47,700 bases of DNA from Gemmatimonadota bacterium (GCA_003220935.1 QHTT01000073.1:1-47700); one strand, 5' to 3'; shown: positions 7,541 through 18,097, counted from the first letter of the stretch. The notes: generated from the sequence alone by a model not told the origin. Numbers and translations are program-made.

Positions 7541-9009
7541 CGAGCTTCGTCGAGGCGGCGCGGCGCGAGAAGCTGGCCGAGCTGATCAAGCGAGGCGTGG
7601 CGGCGTTTGCGTACCGATTCGACCGCACGGGCACCGCACGCGGGGCGCTCGACGGATACCGCGACGGCGACGCCACGGTGCACCGGCTCGCGGGGCGACT
7701 CGTGCTGCTCCGCCCGATGGGGAAGACCACGTTCGGGCACCTGGAGGATGCCAGCGGCAAGATCCAACTGTATTTCAAGATCGACGCCCTTGGGGCCGAC
7801 CAATACGAAGTGGTGAAGCTGCTCGACTTGGGTGACGTGATCGGCGTCGAGGGGCCGCTGTTCCGCACCAAGACCGGCGAGGTCACCGTGCGGGTCGAGC
7901 GGCTCACCCTGCTCGCCAAGTCGTTGCGGCCGCTGCCGCTCGGCAAGGAGGACGCGAGCGGGGTGCGGCACGGCGAGCTCTCCGACCCGGAGCTGCGCGC
8001 CCGCCAGCGCTACGCCGACCTCGCCGTGCACCCCGACGTGCGCGAGATCTTCCGGCTGCGCGCCCGCGTGGTGAGCTACGTGCGCCGCTTCCTCGACGCG
8101 CGCGGCTACCTCGAGGTCGAGACGCCCGTGCTCCAGCCGCTGTACGGCGGGGCGACGGCGCGGCCGTTCAAGACGCACTACGAGGCGCTCGACGCGACCT
8201 TCTACCTGCGGATCGCCGACGAGCTCTACCTCAAGCGCTGCATCGTCGGCGGTCTCGAAAAGGTGTACGAGATCGGTCACGACTTCCGGAACGAGGGGCT
8301 GTCCCGGTTTCACAATCCCGAGTTCACGATGGCCGAGTGGTACCAGGCCTACGCCGACTATGGCGTGATGCGCGACCTCACAGAGGAGATGCTCGCGGGC
8401 CTCGTGGCCGATCTGTTCGGCACCACCACGCTCGAGCGACACGGCGCGACGCTCTCGTTCGCCCGGCCGTTCGCGAGCAAGGACTATCACACCCTGGTGC
8501 GCGAGACGGCGGGCCTCGATCTCGCGCACGCGACCGAGGCCGAGCTGCAGGCGGCGCTCGAGCGCAAGGACGTCGCCGACGCTGACGCGCTCTCGGGGGC
8601 GAAGCTCGTCGACGAGGTCTTCAAGAACTTCGTCGAGCCGACCCTGGTGCAGCCGACCTTCGTGCTCGATTATCCGGTCGCGCTGTCGCCGCTCGCGAAG
8701 CTCAAGCGCGGCGATGCGACGCGCGTCGAGCGCTGGGAGCTGTTCATCCAGAAGCGAGAGATCGCGAACGCGTTCAGCGAGCTCAACGATCCCGAGGAGC
8801 AGCGCCGCCGCTTCGAGCAGCAGACGCGGCTGCGCGCCGCCGGCGACCAGGAGGCGCAGCAGCTCGACGAGGACTTTCTGCGCGCGCTCGAGTATGGCAT
8901 GCCCCCCACCGGCGGCGTGGGGCTGGGGATCGACCGGCTGCTTATGATCCTCGCGGACCAGACGAACATCCGCGACGTCATCCTGTTCCCGATGTTGCGC
9001 CCCGAATGA
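7537..9009 (+). CDS. lysS: Lysyl-tRNA synthetase, class II
   Basis: It charges tRNA-Lys with lysine using ATP. The 490-residue protein has an N-terminal OB-fold anticodon-binding domain (about 60-160, including [19 protein letters not shown]). A class II catalytic core follows: motif 1 around [12 protein letters not shown], motif 2 [20 protein letters not shown], and motif 3 [14 protein letters not shown] near the C-terminus. The lysine-specific segment [13 protein letters not shown] is present. Length is typical. The GTG at 7537 overlaps the prfB stop and its own stop overlaps the next ATG, so it sits in a coupled string with lolC. Confidence 0.96.
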   Translation: MTSFVEAARREKLAELIKRGVAAFAYRFDRTGTARGALDGYRDGDATVHRLAGRLVLLRPMGKTTFGHLEDASGKIQLYFKIDALGADQYEVVKLLDLGDVIGVEGPLFRTKTGEVTVRVERLTLLAKSLRPLPLGKEDASGVRHGELSDPELRARQRYADLAVHPDVREIFRLRARVVSYVRRFLDARGYLEVETPVLQPLYGGATARPFKTHYEALDATFYLRIADELYLKRCIVGGLEKVYEIGHDFRNEGLSRFHNPEFTMAEWYQAYADYGVMRDLTEEMLAGLVADLFGTTTLERHGATLSFARPFASKDYHTLVRETAGLDLAHATEAELQAALERKDVADADALSGAKLVDEVFKNFVEPTLVQPTFVLDYPVALSPLAKLKRGDATRVERWELFIQKREIANAFSELNDPEEQRRRFEQQTRLRAAGDQEAQQLDEDFLRALEYGMPPTGGVGLGIDRLLMILADQTNIRDVILFPMLRPE

Positions 9010-10343
9010 CGCTCCCCCTCTCCCTCCCGCCGCAGCACGTGCTGCTCGCGGCCGCCGCGGTCGCGATCGCGCTGTATCTGTGGCATTACCGGCCGTCGTC
9101 CCTCGAGGCGCAGATCGCGCTGCGCTACCTCCAGAGCCGGCGCTCGTCGCGCCTGCTCTCGCTCATCACGGTGATCGCGGTCGGCGGCGTCACCGTCGGC
9201 GTGATGGCGCTGGTGGTCGTGCTCGGCGTGATGAACGGCCTCCAGGCCGACCTGCGGGACAAGATTCTCGTGGCGAACCCGCACTTGCGCGTCCTCACCT
9301 ATGGCGAGGGGCTGCGGCTGGACGACTGGCGCCGCGTGCTGGAGCGGGTGCGTCGCACGCCGGGGGTCGAGGCGGCGGCGCCGTTCGTCCTCACGCAGGC
9401 GGGGATCAGCGCGGGTCATGACTACGCAGAGGGCGTCGTCGTGCTGGGCGTCGAGGTCGATACCGGCCGCCGCGCCGTGACGAGCTTCGCGCAGCACTTC
9501 ACGAAGGGTGACCTCCGCTTTCGGACCACGCGGCCCGACGTGGAGGGCGGCATCGCCCTCGGCGCCCGGCTCGCGTCCAAACTCTCGGCCTACTCTGGTG
9601 ATGTCGTCAATCTCGTGGCCTTCTCGGGAACCAAATTCAACCCCAGCCTCGGCGCCTACGTCCCGCAATTCCATCGCTACGAGGTCACGGGGCTGTTCGA
9701 CACCGGGATGTACGAGTATGACAACAGCTACGTCGCGCTCGATCGCCGTGTGGCGCAGCGCTTCGCCGGCCTCGACACCGCGGTGACCGGAATCGAAGTG
9801 CGCCTGGCGGACCCCTGGCAGGCCCGCGCCTTCGCGCTCCAGCTCGAGAGTCAGCTCGTCTACCCGTATCGCGCGCTCGACTGGCAGACGCAGAACCAGT
9901 CGCTGTTCTCGGCGTTGAAGCTCGAGAAACTCGCCATGGCCTTCGTGGTGTTTCTCATCTGCGTGGTGGCGGCGTTCAACGTGGTCGGAACCCTGACGAT
10001 GGTGGTGCGCGACAAGACCCGTGAGATCGGCATCCTCCTGGCCATGGGGCTCAAGCAACCTTCGATCCGGCGGATTTTTCTCGCTCAGGGGATCCTGGTC
10101 GGGCTGACCGGAACCTCGCTGGGCGTGCTGCTCGGATTCGTGGTGGGCGGCATGGTGAACCGGGGCCACTGGATCCCGATCGACCCCTCGATCTACTTCA
10201 TCGACCACCTCCCCGTACGTATGCAGCTGCTCGATGCCCTCTCCGTCATCGCCGCCAGCCTGCTCGTCGCCATGCTCGCGCCCCTCTATCCCTCGGTGCA
10301 GGCGTCGCGCCTCGATCCCGTGACCGCGATTCGCTACGAATGA
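9006..10343 (+). CDS. Lipoprotein-releasing ABC transporter permease (LolC/LolE type)
   Basis: It forms the inner-membrane core that extracts lipoproteins for transfer to the periplasmic carrier. The 445-residue protein has an N-terminal helix, the LolC/E hallmark [19 protein letters not shown] followed by [21 protein letters not shown] large periplasmic domain covers about 75-320, and three C-terminal helices end with [15 protein letters not shown], the FtsX-type coupling end. A 35-residue extension with an extra hydrophobic stretch precedes the usual start. Only one permease is present, so LolC and LolE functions may be served by a homodimer. The start overlaps lysS (ATGA), and lolD follows directly. 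Confidence 0.93.
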   Translation: MTLPLSLPPQHVLLAAAAVAIALYLWHYRPSSLEAQIALRYLQSRRSSRLLSLITVIAVGGVTVGVMALVVVLGVMNGLQADLRDKILVANPHLRVLTYGEGLRLDDWRRVLERVRRTPGVEAAAPFVLTQAGISAGHDYAEGVVVLGVEVDTGRRAVTSFAQHFTKGDLRFRTTRPDVEGGIALGARLASKLSAYSGDVVNLVAFSGTKFNPSLGAYVPQFHRYEVTGLFDTGMYEYDNSYVALDRRVAQRFAGLDTAVTGIEVRLADPWQARAFALQLESQLVYPYRALDWQTQNQSLFSALKLEKLAMAFVVFLICVVAAFNVVGTLTMVVRDKTREIGILLAMGLKQPSIRRIFLAQGILVGLTGTSLGVLLGFVVGGMVNRGHWIPIDPSIYFIDHLPVRMQLLDALSVIAASLLVAMLAPLYPSVQASRLDPVTAIRYE

Positions 10344-11041
10344 CCGCCCTCCTCGAGGCCCGGGGCATCCGCAAGGTGTTCGTCAGCGGCGACGGTCAGC
10401 CGCTGGAGGTGCTGCGCGGCGTGGAGCTGGAGGCCCGCCGCGGGGAGTTCGTGGCGATTGTGGGCGCCTCGGGGGCGGGCAAGAGCACGCTGCTGCACCT
10501 GCTCGGCGCGCTGGACTCCCCGACGAGTGGGGACATCTGGCTCGACGGCTCGCGCCACGCCGACTTGGATGCCGGCGGACTCGCCGAGCTCCGCAACCGC
10601 AAGTTGGGGTTTGTCTTCCAGTTCCACCATCTCTTGCGGGAATTCTCCGCTTTGGAGAACGTGATGATGCCGCTCCTGATCGGGGGAACGGCGGCGCGGC
10701 GGGCCAGGTCCCGAGCCGAGGAGCTGCTCTCGCTGGTCGGGCTCGCCGGCCGGATGACGCACCGCCCGGCCGAGCTGTCCGGGGGGGAGCAGCAGCGCTG
10801 CGCCGTCGCGCGCGCCCTCGTGCACGACCCCAGCCTCGTGCTCGCCGACGAGCCGTCGGGGAACCTGGATCACGCCAACTCGGACCGCCTGCACGAGGTC
10901 TTCTTCCGGCTGGCACGCGAGTATGAGACGGCGGTCGTGGTGGTCACCCACAACCGGCAGCTGGCCGGCCGAGCGGACCGAATCTTGCTACTGGAAGACG
11001 GCAAGCTCGCTGCCGTGACTTCCGTGGACGCGATACCGTGA
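10340..11041 (+). CDS. lolD: Lipoprotein-releasing ABC transporter ATPase LolD
   Basis: ATPase partner of the permease just upstream. The 233-residue protein has Walker A GASGAGKST around 42-50, the Q-loop FVFQFHHLLREFSALENV, the ABC signature LSGGEQQR, Walker B LVLADEPSGNLD, and the switch His in VVVTHNRQ. Together these define the LolD/MacB-like subfamily. The ATG overlaps the permease stop, and its own stop overlaps mcsA. Adjacent LolCE-type permease makes LolD the best call; a MacB-like or FtsE-like role is less likely. Confidence 0.93.
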   Translation: MTALLEARGIRKVFVSGDGQPLEVLRGVELEARRGEFVAIVGASGAGKSTLLHLLGALDSPTSGDIWLDGSRHADLDAGGLAELRNRKLGFVFQFHHLLREFSALENVMMPLLIGGTAARRARSRAEELLSLVGLAGRMTHRPAELSGGEQQRCAVARALVHDPSLVLADEPSGNLDHANSDRLHEVFFRLAREYETAVVVVTHNRQLAGRADRILLLEDGKLAAVTSVDAIP

Positions 11042-11538
11042 TGCTGTGCGACAACTGCAAGGAGCGCGAGGTGGAAATCCACCTCACCAAGGTGGAGAAC
11101 GACACCAAGGTGACGCTACACTTGTGCAAGCAATGCGCCCAGCAGAAGGGTTTCGAGACCGGCGATTCGATCCTCAAGTCACCGCTCGGCGGCTTCATCC
11201 AGGCCATGGGGAAGGGGGGGGCGAGCCTGCTCCCCACCCCCGCAGACGGCCTGCGCTGCGCCGCCTGCGGCAGCACCCTCAAGGACTTCCGCGAATCCGG
11301 GCGGCTGGGGTGCGCTCAGTGCTACGAGTCGTTCGAGACCCACCTGCGTGACCTGCTCCGGCGCCTCCACGGGTCGAGCCAGCACGTCGGCGAGCGCTAC
11401 GCGCCGCCCGGTGCGGGGGACGCCGCCGACCCGCGGATCCGCCTGCTGGATCTGCGCGAGCAGCTGCGCCGTGCCGTCGAGAACGAGAACTTCGAGCTCG
11501 CCGCCGAGCTGCGCGACCGGATCCGGGTGCTCGAATGA
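11038..11538 (+). CDS. mcsA: McsA-type protein arginine kinase activator
   Basis: McsA activates the arginine kinase McsB. The protein has about 166 residues. It carries four CxxC pairs: CDNC near residues 5-8, CKQC near 31-34, and CAAC plus CAQC around 79-101, binding metal. A UvrB/UvrC motif near the C-terminus (LREQLRRAVENENFELAAEL) matches McsA and UvrC. GTG at 11038 overlaps the lolD stop, but ATG at 11041 could be used and gives MLCDNCKE. The gene overlaps mcsB by ATGA. In Firmicutes ctsR usually precedes this pair; none is seen here. Confidence 0.9.
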   Translation: MMLCDNCKEREVEIHLTKVENDTKVTLHLCKQCAQQKGFETGDSILKSPLGGFIQAMGKGGASLLPTPADGLRCAACGSTLKDFRESGRLGCAQCYESFETHLRDLLRRLHGSSQHVGERYAPPGAGDAADPRIRLLDLREQLRRAVENENFELAAELRDRIRVLE

Positions 11539-12608
11539 TCGATTTATCCCTGCTCCCCGACGGCGGGATCGGCTGGCTCGACGCCTCCGGGCCGAAGGCG
11601 AGCATCGTGCTATCGACCCGCATCCGGCTCGCGCGCAACCTGCAAGGCCACGTTTTCAGCCAGCGTGCCGGCGACGCCGACCGCACGGCCGTGCTCACGC
11701 GCGTGGCCGAAGCGGGGGCAGCGAGCGACCGGCTGGGCGGGGCTGTGACGTTCCGGCTCGACCAGCTCGAGCGGGGAGAGCGCCAGCTCCTGCACGAGCG
11801 CCATCTGGTGAGCAAGGAGCTCGCGGGGCTCGACCGCGAAGCACGGCCGCGGCCGGGGGCGGCACTGCTGGTGCAGGGAGCGGTGGGGGTGATGGTCAAC
11901 GAGGAGGACCATCTGCGATTGCATGGAATGCGTTCGGGATTCGCGCTGGAAGAGGCGTATGCCGAAGTGGAGGCGATAGATGCCGATCTAGGGAGCTTGC
12001 TGCCTTTCGCGTTTCATCCCGAATTTGGCTATCTTACCTCGTGCCCGACGAATGCCGGGACGGGGCTGCGAGCGAGCGTTCTTATCCACTTGCCGGGCCT
12101 CGTTTTGACCAAGGAGATCGGGAAGGTACTGCAAGGACTGGCCCAGGTCGGGCTGACCTTCCGTGGCTTGTACGGCGAGGGCAGCGAAGTCGTCGGGAAC
12201 TTCTTTCAGTTATCCAACCAGACGACGCTGGGCAAGTCGGAAGACGAGCTACTCGACCACCTCGGCAAGATCGTCCGCCAGGTGATCGAGTACGAGGAGC
12301 AGGCGCGCGAGATCCTGCTACAGAAGGCGCCCACCGAGGTCGCGGATAAGACGTGGCGGGCCTACGGGTTACTTAAGTACGCGCGCAGCCTGTCGTTTGA
12401 AGAGGCGATGAATCTCCTGAGCGGGGTGCGGTTGGGGGTGGGGTTGAATCTGATCCCGGGGTTGAGTGTATACACACTCAACAAGCTGTTGATATTCACC
12501 CAGCCTGCGCACCTCGCGGCGCTCGAAGGTCGTCCCGGCGGCGATCCTGAGCTGCCGACGGTGCGCGCGACTTATGTGCGCCGCGTGCTCGAGACCGAAG
12601 CAGTCTGA
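11535..12608 (+). CDS. mcsB: Protein arginine kinase McsB
   Basis: McsB is a phosphagen-kinase-fold enzyme that phosphorylates arginine residues in proteins, marking them for the ClpC protease. The 357-residue protein contains ASIVLSTRIRLARNLQGHVF near the N-terminus, the phosphagen-kinase segment CPTNAGTGLRASVLIHLP, and NFFQLSNQTTLGKSEDELL, all typical of McsB. YVRRVLETEA closes the protein, and GLNLIPGLSVYTLNKL sits in the C-terminal lobe. Its order mcsA-mcsB-clpC is that of a bona fide arginine-phosphorylation module. Confidence 0.95.
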   Translation: MIDLSLLPDGGIGWLDASGPKASIVLSTRIRLARNLQGHVFSQRAGDADRTAVLTRVAEAGAASDRLGGAVTFRLDQLERGERQLLHERHLVSKELAGLDREARPRPGAALLVQGAVGVMVNEEDHLRLHGMRSGFALEEAYAEVEAIDADLGSLLPFAFHPEFGYLTSCPTNAGTGLRASVLIHLPGLVLTKEIGKVLQGLAQVGLTFRGLYGEGSEVVGNFFQLSNQTTLGKSEDELLDHLGKIVRQVIEYEEQAREILLQKAPTEVADKTWRAYGLLKYARSLSFEEAMNLLSGVRLGVGLNLIPGLSVYTLNKLLIFTQPAHLAALEGRPGGDPELPTVRATYVRRVLETEAV

Positions 12609-12620
12609 GGCGGGGGATCG

Positions 12621-15101
12621 ATGAACGGCTACAACTTCACGGATCGCGTGCGCAAGGTCTTGCAAATGGCGCGGGAGGAAGCGGCGCGCCTGCACCACGA
12701 CTATGTGGGGACCGACCACATCCTGCTGGGACTGATCCGCGAAGGCGAAGGCGTCGCGGCGGCCGTGCTGACCAATCTCAACGTCGATCTCGAAGAGATC
12801 CAGCAGAAGATCGAGGAGACGGTGAAGAAAGGGAAAGCGGCTGCGGCGGCCGGGCCCGATCTCCCCTACACCTCACGGGCCAAGAAGGTTCTCGAGCTCG
12901 CGATGAGCGAGGCGCGCGAGTTGAACCACTCCTACGTGGGTACCGAGCACCTGTTGCTCGGCCTGCTGCGCGAGGAGAAGGGCATCGCCGCGCAGGTGCT
13001 GACCGACGCCGGCGTCAACCTCGAGCAGGCGCGCGCCGAAACGCTGCGGCTGCTGGGCAGCGAGATGCCCTCGGGCCCGGCTCCGTCCGGTGGGGGCGCG
13101 CAGCCAGCGAGCCCGAAGAGCGAGAAAAAGTCGAAGACGCCGGCGCTCGACCACTTCTGCCGCGACTTGACGCAGCTCGCGGCCGAGGGCCAGCTCGACC
13201 CCACGATCGGGCGGCAAAAAGAGATCGAGCGCGTGATGGAGATCCTGTCGCGCCGCAAAAAGAACAATCCGGTGCTGATCGGCGAGCCAGGCGTGGGGAA
13301 GACCGCGATCGTCGAGGGACTGGCGCAGTTGATCGCGAGCGGCCAGTGCCCGGACGCGCTCAAGGATCACCGCGTGCTGTCGCTCGACATGGCGGCGGTG
13401 ATCGCCGGCACCAAGTACCGGGGCCAGTTCGAGGAGCGCCTCAAAGCGATCATCAACGAGATCGCCCAGAACCGCAACATCATCCTGTTCATCGACGAGC
13501 TGCACACGCTGGTCGGCGCGGGCGCGGCGGAAGGCGCGGTCGACGCGTCCAACATGCTCAAGCCGGCGCTCGCCCGGGGTGAGCTGCAATGCGTCGGCGC
13601 GTCCACGCTGAACGAGTACCGCAAATACATCGAGAAGGATGGCGCGCTCGAGCGCCGCTTCCAGACGGTGATCGTCGATCCGCCGACGGTCCACGAGACG
13701 ATCGAGATCCTGAAGGGTCTGCGGAAGCGCTACGAGGAGCACCACCGGGTGATCATCCCGGACGAGTCGCTCGATGCCGCCGCCAAGCTCTCCGAGCGCT
13801 ACATCACCGACCGGTTCTTACCCGACAAGGCCATCGATGTGATCGACGAGGCGGGAGCGCGGGCGCGGCTTGCGGCGCAGGTGCCGCCGCCCGAAGTCGC
13901 CGCCCTCAAGGACAAACTCGAGCACATCAACGGCGAGAAGGAGGGCGCGGTCCGCGACCAGAATTTCGAGCGGGCGGCGGCGCTGCGGGACCAGGAGCGC
14001 GAGCTCCAGTCCGACATCCGCCGCAAGCAGGAGGCGTGGGAGAAGGAGCGCGCCACCCACCGGCCCACGATCAACGAAGAGGGCGTCGCCTTCATCGTGT
14101 CTCGTTGGACCGGGATCCCGGTGACGCGGCTGCAGGAGGCCGAGACGGCGCGGCTGCTCCGCATGGAGGAGGAGCTGCACCAGACGGTGGTAGGCCAGGA
14201 CGAGGCGATCGCGGTAATCTCGCGCGCCATTCGGCGTAGCCGCGCGGGCTTGAAGGACCCCAAGCGGCCGATCGGCTCATTCATCTTCTCCGGTCCTACA
14301 GGCGTCGGGAAGACCGAGCTGGCCCGTGCGCTCGCGCGCTTCCTGTTTGCGGACGCCAACGCCCTGATCCGCGTGGACATGTCGGAGTACATGGAGAAGT
14401 TTTCCGTGAGCCGGCTGATCGGCGCGCCGCCGGGCTACGTCGGCTACGAGGACTCGGGGACGCTGACCAAGGCGGTGCGGCGCAAGCCCTACTCCGTCGT
14501 GTTGCTCGACGAGATCGAGAAGGCGCATCCCGACGTCTTCAACATCCTGCTGCAGGTGCTGGACGAGGGACACCTGACGGACAACTACGGGCGCGTCATC
14601 GACTTCAAGAACACGGTCGTCATCATGACCTCGAACGTCGGTGCCCGCGACATGGTCAAGGGCAAGGCGCTGGGCTTCGCGCAGCCCGATGCGCGGGCCA
14701 CGTTCGAGAAGCTGGCGGAGAAGGTCAAGGAAGAGATCAACAAGACCTTCAACCCCGAGTTCCTGAACCGCCTGGACGACGTCATCGTGTTCCACCCGCT
14801 CACCCGGGAACACATCACCCAGATCGTGGCCATTCTGCTGCGGGAAGTGCAGAAGCGCCTGGGCGAGGAGGAGCTCACGCTCCGGTCAACGCCGGCGGGC
14901 ACGGACTTCTTGGTGGACCGCGGCTACGATGAGCACTTCGGCGCGCGCCCGCTGAAGCGCGCGATCCAGAAGTACGTCGAGGATCCGCTCTCGGAGAAGA
15001 TCCTGGTCGGCGAGTTCGCGCGGGGCGACGAGATCGAAGTAGACGTGGCCCCGGACAAGGAACGGCTGGCGTTCCGCGCGCTCTCCGGCTCGAAGGCGTG
15101 A
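12621..15101 (+). CDS. clpC: ATP-dependent Clp protease ATPase subunit ClpC
   Basis: ClpC is an AAA+ unfoldase that, with ClpP, degrades proteins, including those marked by arginine phosphorylation. The 826-residue protein has two Clp-N repeats in the first 150 residues (the [15 protein letters not shown] and [15 protein letters not shown] repeats), and AAA-1 with Walker A GEPGVGKT near 221. A UVR-like middle segment [14 protein letters not shown] near 445 identifies ClpC, and AAA-2 has [12 protein letters not shown] near 560. A C-terminal small domain ends the protein. Start ATG at 12621 is 12 bases after mcsB with a GGGGGAT sequence in front. The stop overlaps the bamA GTG. Confidence 0.96.
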   Translation: MNGYNFTDRVRKVLQMAREEAARLHHDYVGTDHILLGLIREGEGVAAAVLTNLNVDLEEIQQKIEETVKKGKAAAAAGPDLPYTSRAKKVLELAMSEARELNHSYVGTEHLLLGLLREEKGIAAQVLTDAGVNLEQARAETLRLLGSEMPSGPAPSGGGAQPASPKSEKKSKTPALDHFCRDLTQLAAEGQLDPTIGRQKEIERVMEILSRRKKNNPVLIGEPGVGKTAIVEGLAQLIASGQCPDALKDHRVLSLDMAAVIAGTKYRGQFEERLKAIINEIAQNRNIILFIDELHTLVGAGAAEGAVDASNMLKPALARGELQCVGASTLNEYRKYIEKDGALERRFQTVIVDPPTVHETIEILKGLRKRYEEHHRVIIPDESLDAAAKLSERYITDRFLPDKAIDVIDEAGARARLAAQVPPPEVAALKDKLEHINGEKEGAVRDQNFERAAALRDQERELQSDIRRKQEAWEKERATHRPTINEEGVAFIVSRWTGIPVTRLQEAETARLLRMEEELHQTVVGQDEAIAVISRAIRRSRAGLKDPKRPIGSFIFSGPTGVGKTELARALARFLFADANALIRVDMSEYMEKFSVSRLIGAPPGYVGYEDSGTLTKAVRRKPYSVVLLDEIEKAHPDVFNILLQVLDEGHLTDNYGRVIDFKNTVVIMTSNVGARDMVKGKALGFAQPDARATFEKLAEKVKEEINKTFNPEFLNRLDDVIVFHPLTREHITQIVAILLREVQKRLGEEELTLRSTPAGTDFLVDRGYDEHFGARPLKRAIQKYVEDPLSEKILVGEFARGDEIEVDVAPDKERLAFRALSGSKA

Positions 15102-17494
15102 TCCGCCAGCTCTCTTTCATTATTCTCGTGGGTTCGGTTGTACTCGCCCCGCGCGCTGCGCGCGCGCAGGGTGAGGCGCCCGCGCCGCAGACGGTCGCCC
15201 CCGACTCCATCGTGGTGCTCGGACTGCGTCGCCTGGAGCGCAGCCAGGTGCTCGAGCAGAGCGGGCTCGCTCCGGGTCGGCCGGTGGGCTATCGGGACAT
15301 CCAGCGCGCCATCCAGGCGCTGTACACCACCGGCCAGTACGACGACGTGCGGGTCGAGCAAACCGCCGTGGGTGGACGCGACCTCCTGATCGTGCGGGTG
15401 CGCGAACGCCCTATCCTGATCAAGTGGGCGCTGCGCGGGGTCAGCCGACTGGGCGAGCACGCCGTGCGCGACAAGGCGCAACTGCTCGAGGGGCGCCCGA
15501 TCGACCCCGCCGCGGTGGCCCGCGGCCGCGGTCGCATCGACTCGCTGTACCGCGCCGAAGGCTACTACCTCGCCAGCGTCAAGGTGGTGCGCGTTTACGA
15601 GGCCGACTCGTCCCGGGTCCGCGTGATCTTCGACGTGGACGAAGGCCGGCGCGTGGCGATCGCCCGGCTCAAGTTCGAGGGCACCACCCACTTTTCCGAC
15701 GCCGAGCTCGTCGGCCAGATGAAGACCGGGCCCGAGGGCTTCTGGTGGTTCCGCTCGGGCGACTACGACGACGACAAGCTGCGCGCGGACCTGCAGGAGC
15801 GGCTCCCCAGGTTCTACGGGGACCGGGGCTACGTCGACTTCCAGGTGCTGGGCGACACCCTGCTCGTCGACGACACGACGGGGAAAGCGACGCTCGTGGT
15901 GCGCGTGAGCGAGGGCGATCCCTATCGGGTCGGCACGTTCGAGATCGTGGGCAACCGCCGCTTCTCCACCGAGGACCTGCAGCAGCTGTTCCCCTTCAAG
16001 GGCGAGACGCGCACCGGGCTGTTGGGGTTGGGCGGGGTGCAGCGCGGCCCGGCGTACTTCAACCAGCAAAAGTGGGACGACGCCACCCAGCAGATGCGCA
16101 CGCTGTACTACAACAACGGCTACATCTACATGCAGCCGCGCGCCGACGTGATCCGGCGCACCGGCGCGGACGGAAAACCGGTGGTGGATCTGCGCTGGGT
16201 GATCACCGAGGGCCAACCCGCCATCGTCAACAAAGTGGAGATCGCCGGCAACGATGTCACGCACGAGCGCGTGATCCGGGAGGCGATCGTCCTGCTCCCG
16301 GGCGACGTGTTCCGCCAGGACGCCCTGATCCGCTCCTACCAGAACATCTCCAATTTGGGCTTCTTCCAGCAGCCGGTGCCGTTTCCGGACACGCGGCCGG
16401 CGAACGATCAGGGGGACGTGGACGTCATCTTCCGGGTGACCGAGAAGCGCACGGGGAACATCAACTTCGGCGCCTCCGTGGGGCAAGGGACCGGCCTGGG
16501 CGGCTTCCTCGGGCTCGACGAGCCGAACCTCTTCGGGCAGGGGAAGCGCGGTCGGTTCCAGTGGCAGTTCGGGAAGAACATCAACGACTTCGACCTGTCC
16601 TACACCGATCCCGCGTTCCGCGACTCGCGCGTCTCGATGACGGTGGGCGTGCACAACACGCGGTTGCGCTACACCATCTCCGATCTGGGTCAGCTGCGCC
16701 GGCGCGGCGGCAATCTCCAGTTCGGCTTCCCGTTGTTCAACGATCGCTACACGCGGCTGTTCGTTTCGTACGCCATCGACGACCAGACGTTCACTGGCGC
16801 GACCACCGGTCTCGCATCGCTCAGCTGCAACAACTGTATCCGCTCCACCATCGGCCTGTCGGTCATGCGCGACACCCGGATCGACCTGCCGTTTCCCACG
16901 GCGGGGACGATGCATTCTGTCGGCCTCTCGCAAAGCGGCGGCCCGCTCGGGGGCACCGGGAACTTCCAGCGCTTGGACCTCGAGGGCCGCTGGTACGCCC
17001 CGCTCTCGAGCGGCGGCCGCACCGGCGGCGGGGTCAAGTTCGTCATGGGGCTCTCAACCAGGTCCGGATTCGTGTTCGGCAACTCGCCGTTTATCGACCA
17101 GCTGTTCACAATGGGCGGCACGCAGTACGGCATCCCCCTGCGCGGCTATGACGAGTTCTCGATCACGCCGCACGGCTTCGACCCGAGCGCCAGCAGCGGC
17201 CAGGCGAGCGCCAGCGCGTTCGGGAAGACCTATCTCGCGATGACCGGGGAGCTGGGAGCCCGGCTGTCGCAGATGTTCTATGTGGCCGCGTTCTACGACG
17301 CCGGCAATGTGTGGGCACGGGCCGGGCAGTTCAATCCGACCCGGCTGCTCCGCGGCGCCGGCATCGGGCTGAGCATCATCTCGCCGCTCGGCCCCATCGG
17401 CATCGACTGGGCGTACGGCTTCGACCGCACCGACGCGTTGGGCCGGCCGGCCCCCGGCTGGAAGCTGCACTTCAAGCTCGGCAATTTCTTCTGA
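15098..17494 (+). CDS. bamA: Outer membrane protein assembly factor BamA
   Basis: BamA inserts beta-barrel proteins into the outer membrane. It has 798 residues with a signal peptide ending ...PRAARAQ, several POTRA domains (about 40-430; VDEGRRVAIARLKFEGTTHF and VGNRRFSTEDLQ are typical turns), and an Omp85 barrel. The barrel contains LRGYDEFSITPHGFD, the loop-6 motif position, and ends PGWKLHFKLGNFF. The RGY sequence corresponds to the VRGF motif. The loop following it includes SASSGQASASAFG, coded by a direct repeat (17184-17194 and 17205-17215). GTG 15098 overlaps clpC. Context with ompH and lpx genes is the usual one for BamA. Confidence 0.95.
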   Translation: MIRQLSFIILVGSVVLAPRAARAQGEAPAPQTVAPDSIVVLGLRRLERSQVLEQSGLAPGRPVGYRDIQRAIQALYTTGQYDDVRVEQTAVGGRDLLIVRVRERPILIKWALRGVSRLGEHAVRDKAQLLEGRPIDPAAVARGRGRIDSLYRAEGYYLASVKVVRVYEADSSRVRVIFDVDEGRRVAIARLKFEGTTHFSDAELVGQMKTGPEGFWWFRSGDYDDDKLRADLQERLPRFYGDRGYVDFQVLGDTLLVDDTTGKATLVVRVSEGDPYRVGTFEIVGNRRFSTEDLQQLFPFKGETRTGLLGLGGVQRGPAYFNQQKWDDATQQMRTLYYNNGYIYMQPRADVIRRTGADGKPVVDLRWVITEGQPAIVNKVEIAGNDVTHERVIREAIVLLPGDVFRQDALIRSYQNISNLGFFQQPVPFPDTRPANDQGDVDVIFRVTEKRTGNINFGASVGQGTGLGGFLGLDEPNLFGQGKRGRFQWQFGKNINDFDLSYTDPAFRDSRVSMTVGVHNTRLRYTISDLGQLRRRGGNLQFGFPLFNDRYTRLFVSYAIDDQTFTGATTGLASLSCNNCIRSTIGLSVMRDTRIDLPFPTAGTMHSVGLSQSGGPLGGTGNFQRLDLEGRWYAPLSSGGRTGGGVKFVMGLSTRSGFVFGNSPFIDQLFTMGGTQYGIPLRGYDEFSITPHGFDPSASSGQASASAFGKTYLAMTGELGARLSQMFYVAAFYDAGNVWARAGQFNPTRLLRGAGIGLSIISPLGPIGIDWAYGFDRTDALGRPAPGWKLHFKLGNFF
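17184..17215 (+). repeat. 11-base direct repeat in the bamA loop-6 region
   Basis: CGAGCGCCAGC occurs at 17184-17194 and 17205-17215, period 21 bases. It codes a Ser/Ala/Gly-rich loop SASSGQASASAFG. Repeats of this kind (translating to SGQAS-like words) I recall in other high-GC uncultured genomes; I cannot check this. Confidence 0.6.
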
Positions 17495-17502
17495 TCTGGA
17501 GC

Positions 17503-17518
17503 CCCGCGGCTCCGCGGG
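17503..17518 (+). other. Hairpin between bamA and ompH
   Basis: CCCGCGG (17503-17509) and CCGCGGG (17512-17518) form a perfect 7-bp stem with a CT loop, or 6 bp with a 4-base loop. It sits 9 bases after the bamA stop and may damp read-through into ompH. No T-run follows. Confidence 0.45.
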
Positions 17519-17554
17519 ATCACTTCGACCGGCATACTCTTGAGGAGACGTGTT

Positions 17555-18097
17555 ATGAGGCGTGCAGTGACGGTGTGGGCGTGGCTCGGCCTTCTCGCCG
17601 CGGCGGCGGCGCCGGGTGGGGCGCAGGCGCGTCCGTCGCAACCCTCGCTCAAGATCGGGTTCATCAGCTCGCGGCAGATCCTGCAGCAGACGCCGGGGTA
17701 CGCGACCGCGGAGTCGACGTTCAACAAGGAGGTCCAGGGCTTCCGGGACGAGGTCCAGAAGCTGCAGCAGCAACTCGACTCGGCGGTCAGGGCCTTCGAC
17801 CAGCAGGTGATCGCGTTGTCGCCCGCCGCCAAGCAACAGCGGCAGAAGGACCTGCAAGCGCTGCAGCAGAAGTTCGAGCAGCGCTCGAACGATCTCCAAA
17901 GCCGCGCGCAACAGCGCGAGCAGGAGCTGCTACAGCCGATCCAGGCGCGCGTGAACGCCGTGATTCAGGGGCTCCGTGCCGAGGGCAACTACGCGTTGAT
18001 CTTCGACGCCGATGCTCCCGGATCCAACATCGTGGCCGCCGATCCCACCCTCGACATCACCAGCAAGGTGCTCGAGCGGCTGAAGCAGTCGCAGTAG
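17555..18097 (+). CDS. OmpH/Skp-family periplasmic chaperone
   Basis: A Skp-like chaperone that holds unfolded outer-membrane proteins on their way to BamA. The 180-residue protein has a signal peptide ending ...GGAQA, then LKIGFISSRQILQQTPG, the conserved OmpH start. A long Gln/Lys-rich coiled coil (about 55-135) follows, and NYALIFDADAPGSNIVAADPTLDIT is the C-terminal beta segment. ATG 17555 was chosen because GAGGAG (17542-17547) lies 7 bases upstream; the TTG at 17540 overlaps that site. bamA-ompH-lpxD is a common gene order. Confidence 0.92.
   Translation: MRRAVTVWAWLGLLAAAAAPGGAQARPSQPSLKIGFISSRQILQQTPGYATAESTFNKEVQGFRDEVQKLQQQLDSAVRAFDQQVIALSPAAKQQRQKDLQALQQKFEQRSNDLQSRAQQREQELLQPIQARVNAVIQGLRAEGNYALIFDADAPGSNIVAADPTLDITSKVLERLKQSQ

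Noticed and set aside
14924..16933. Long reverse-strand open frame of 669 codons opposite clpC and bamA
   Set aside because: It mirrors strongly supported genes; no domain pattern; composition is that of a shadow frame.
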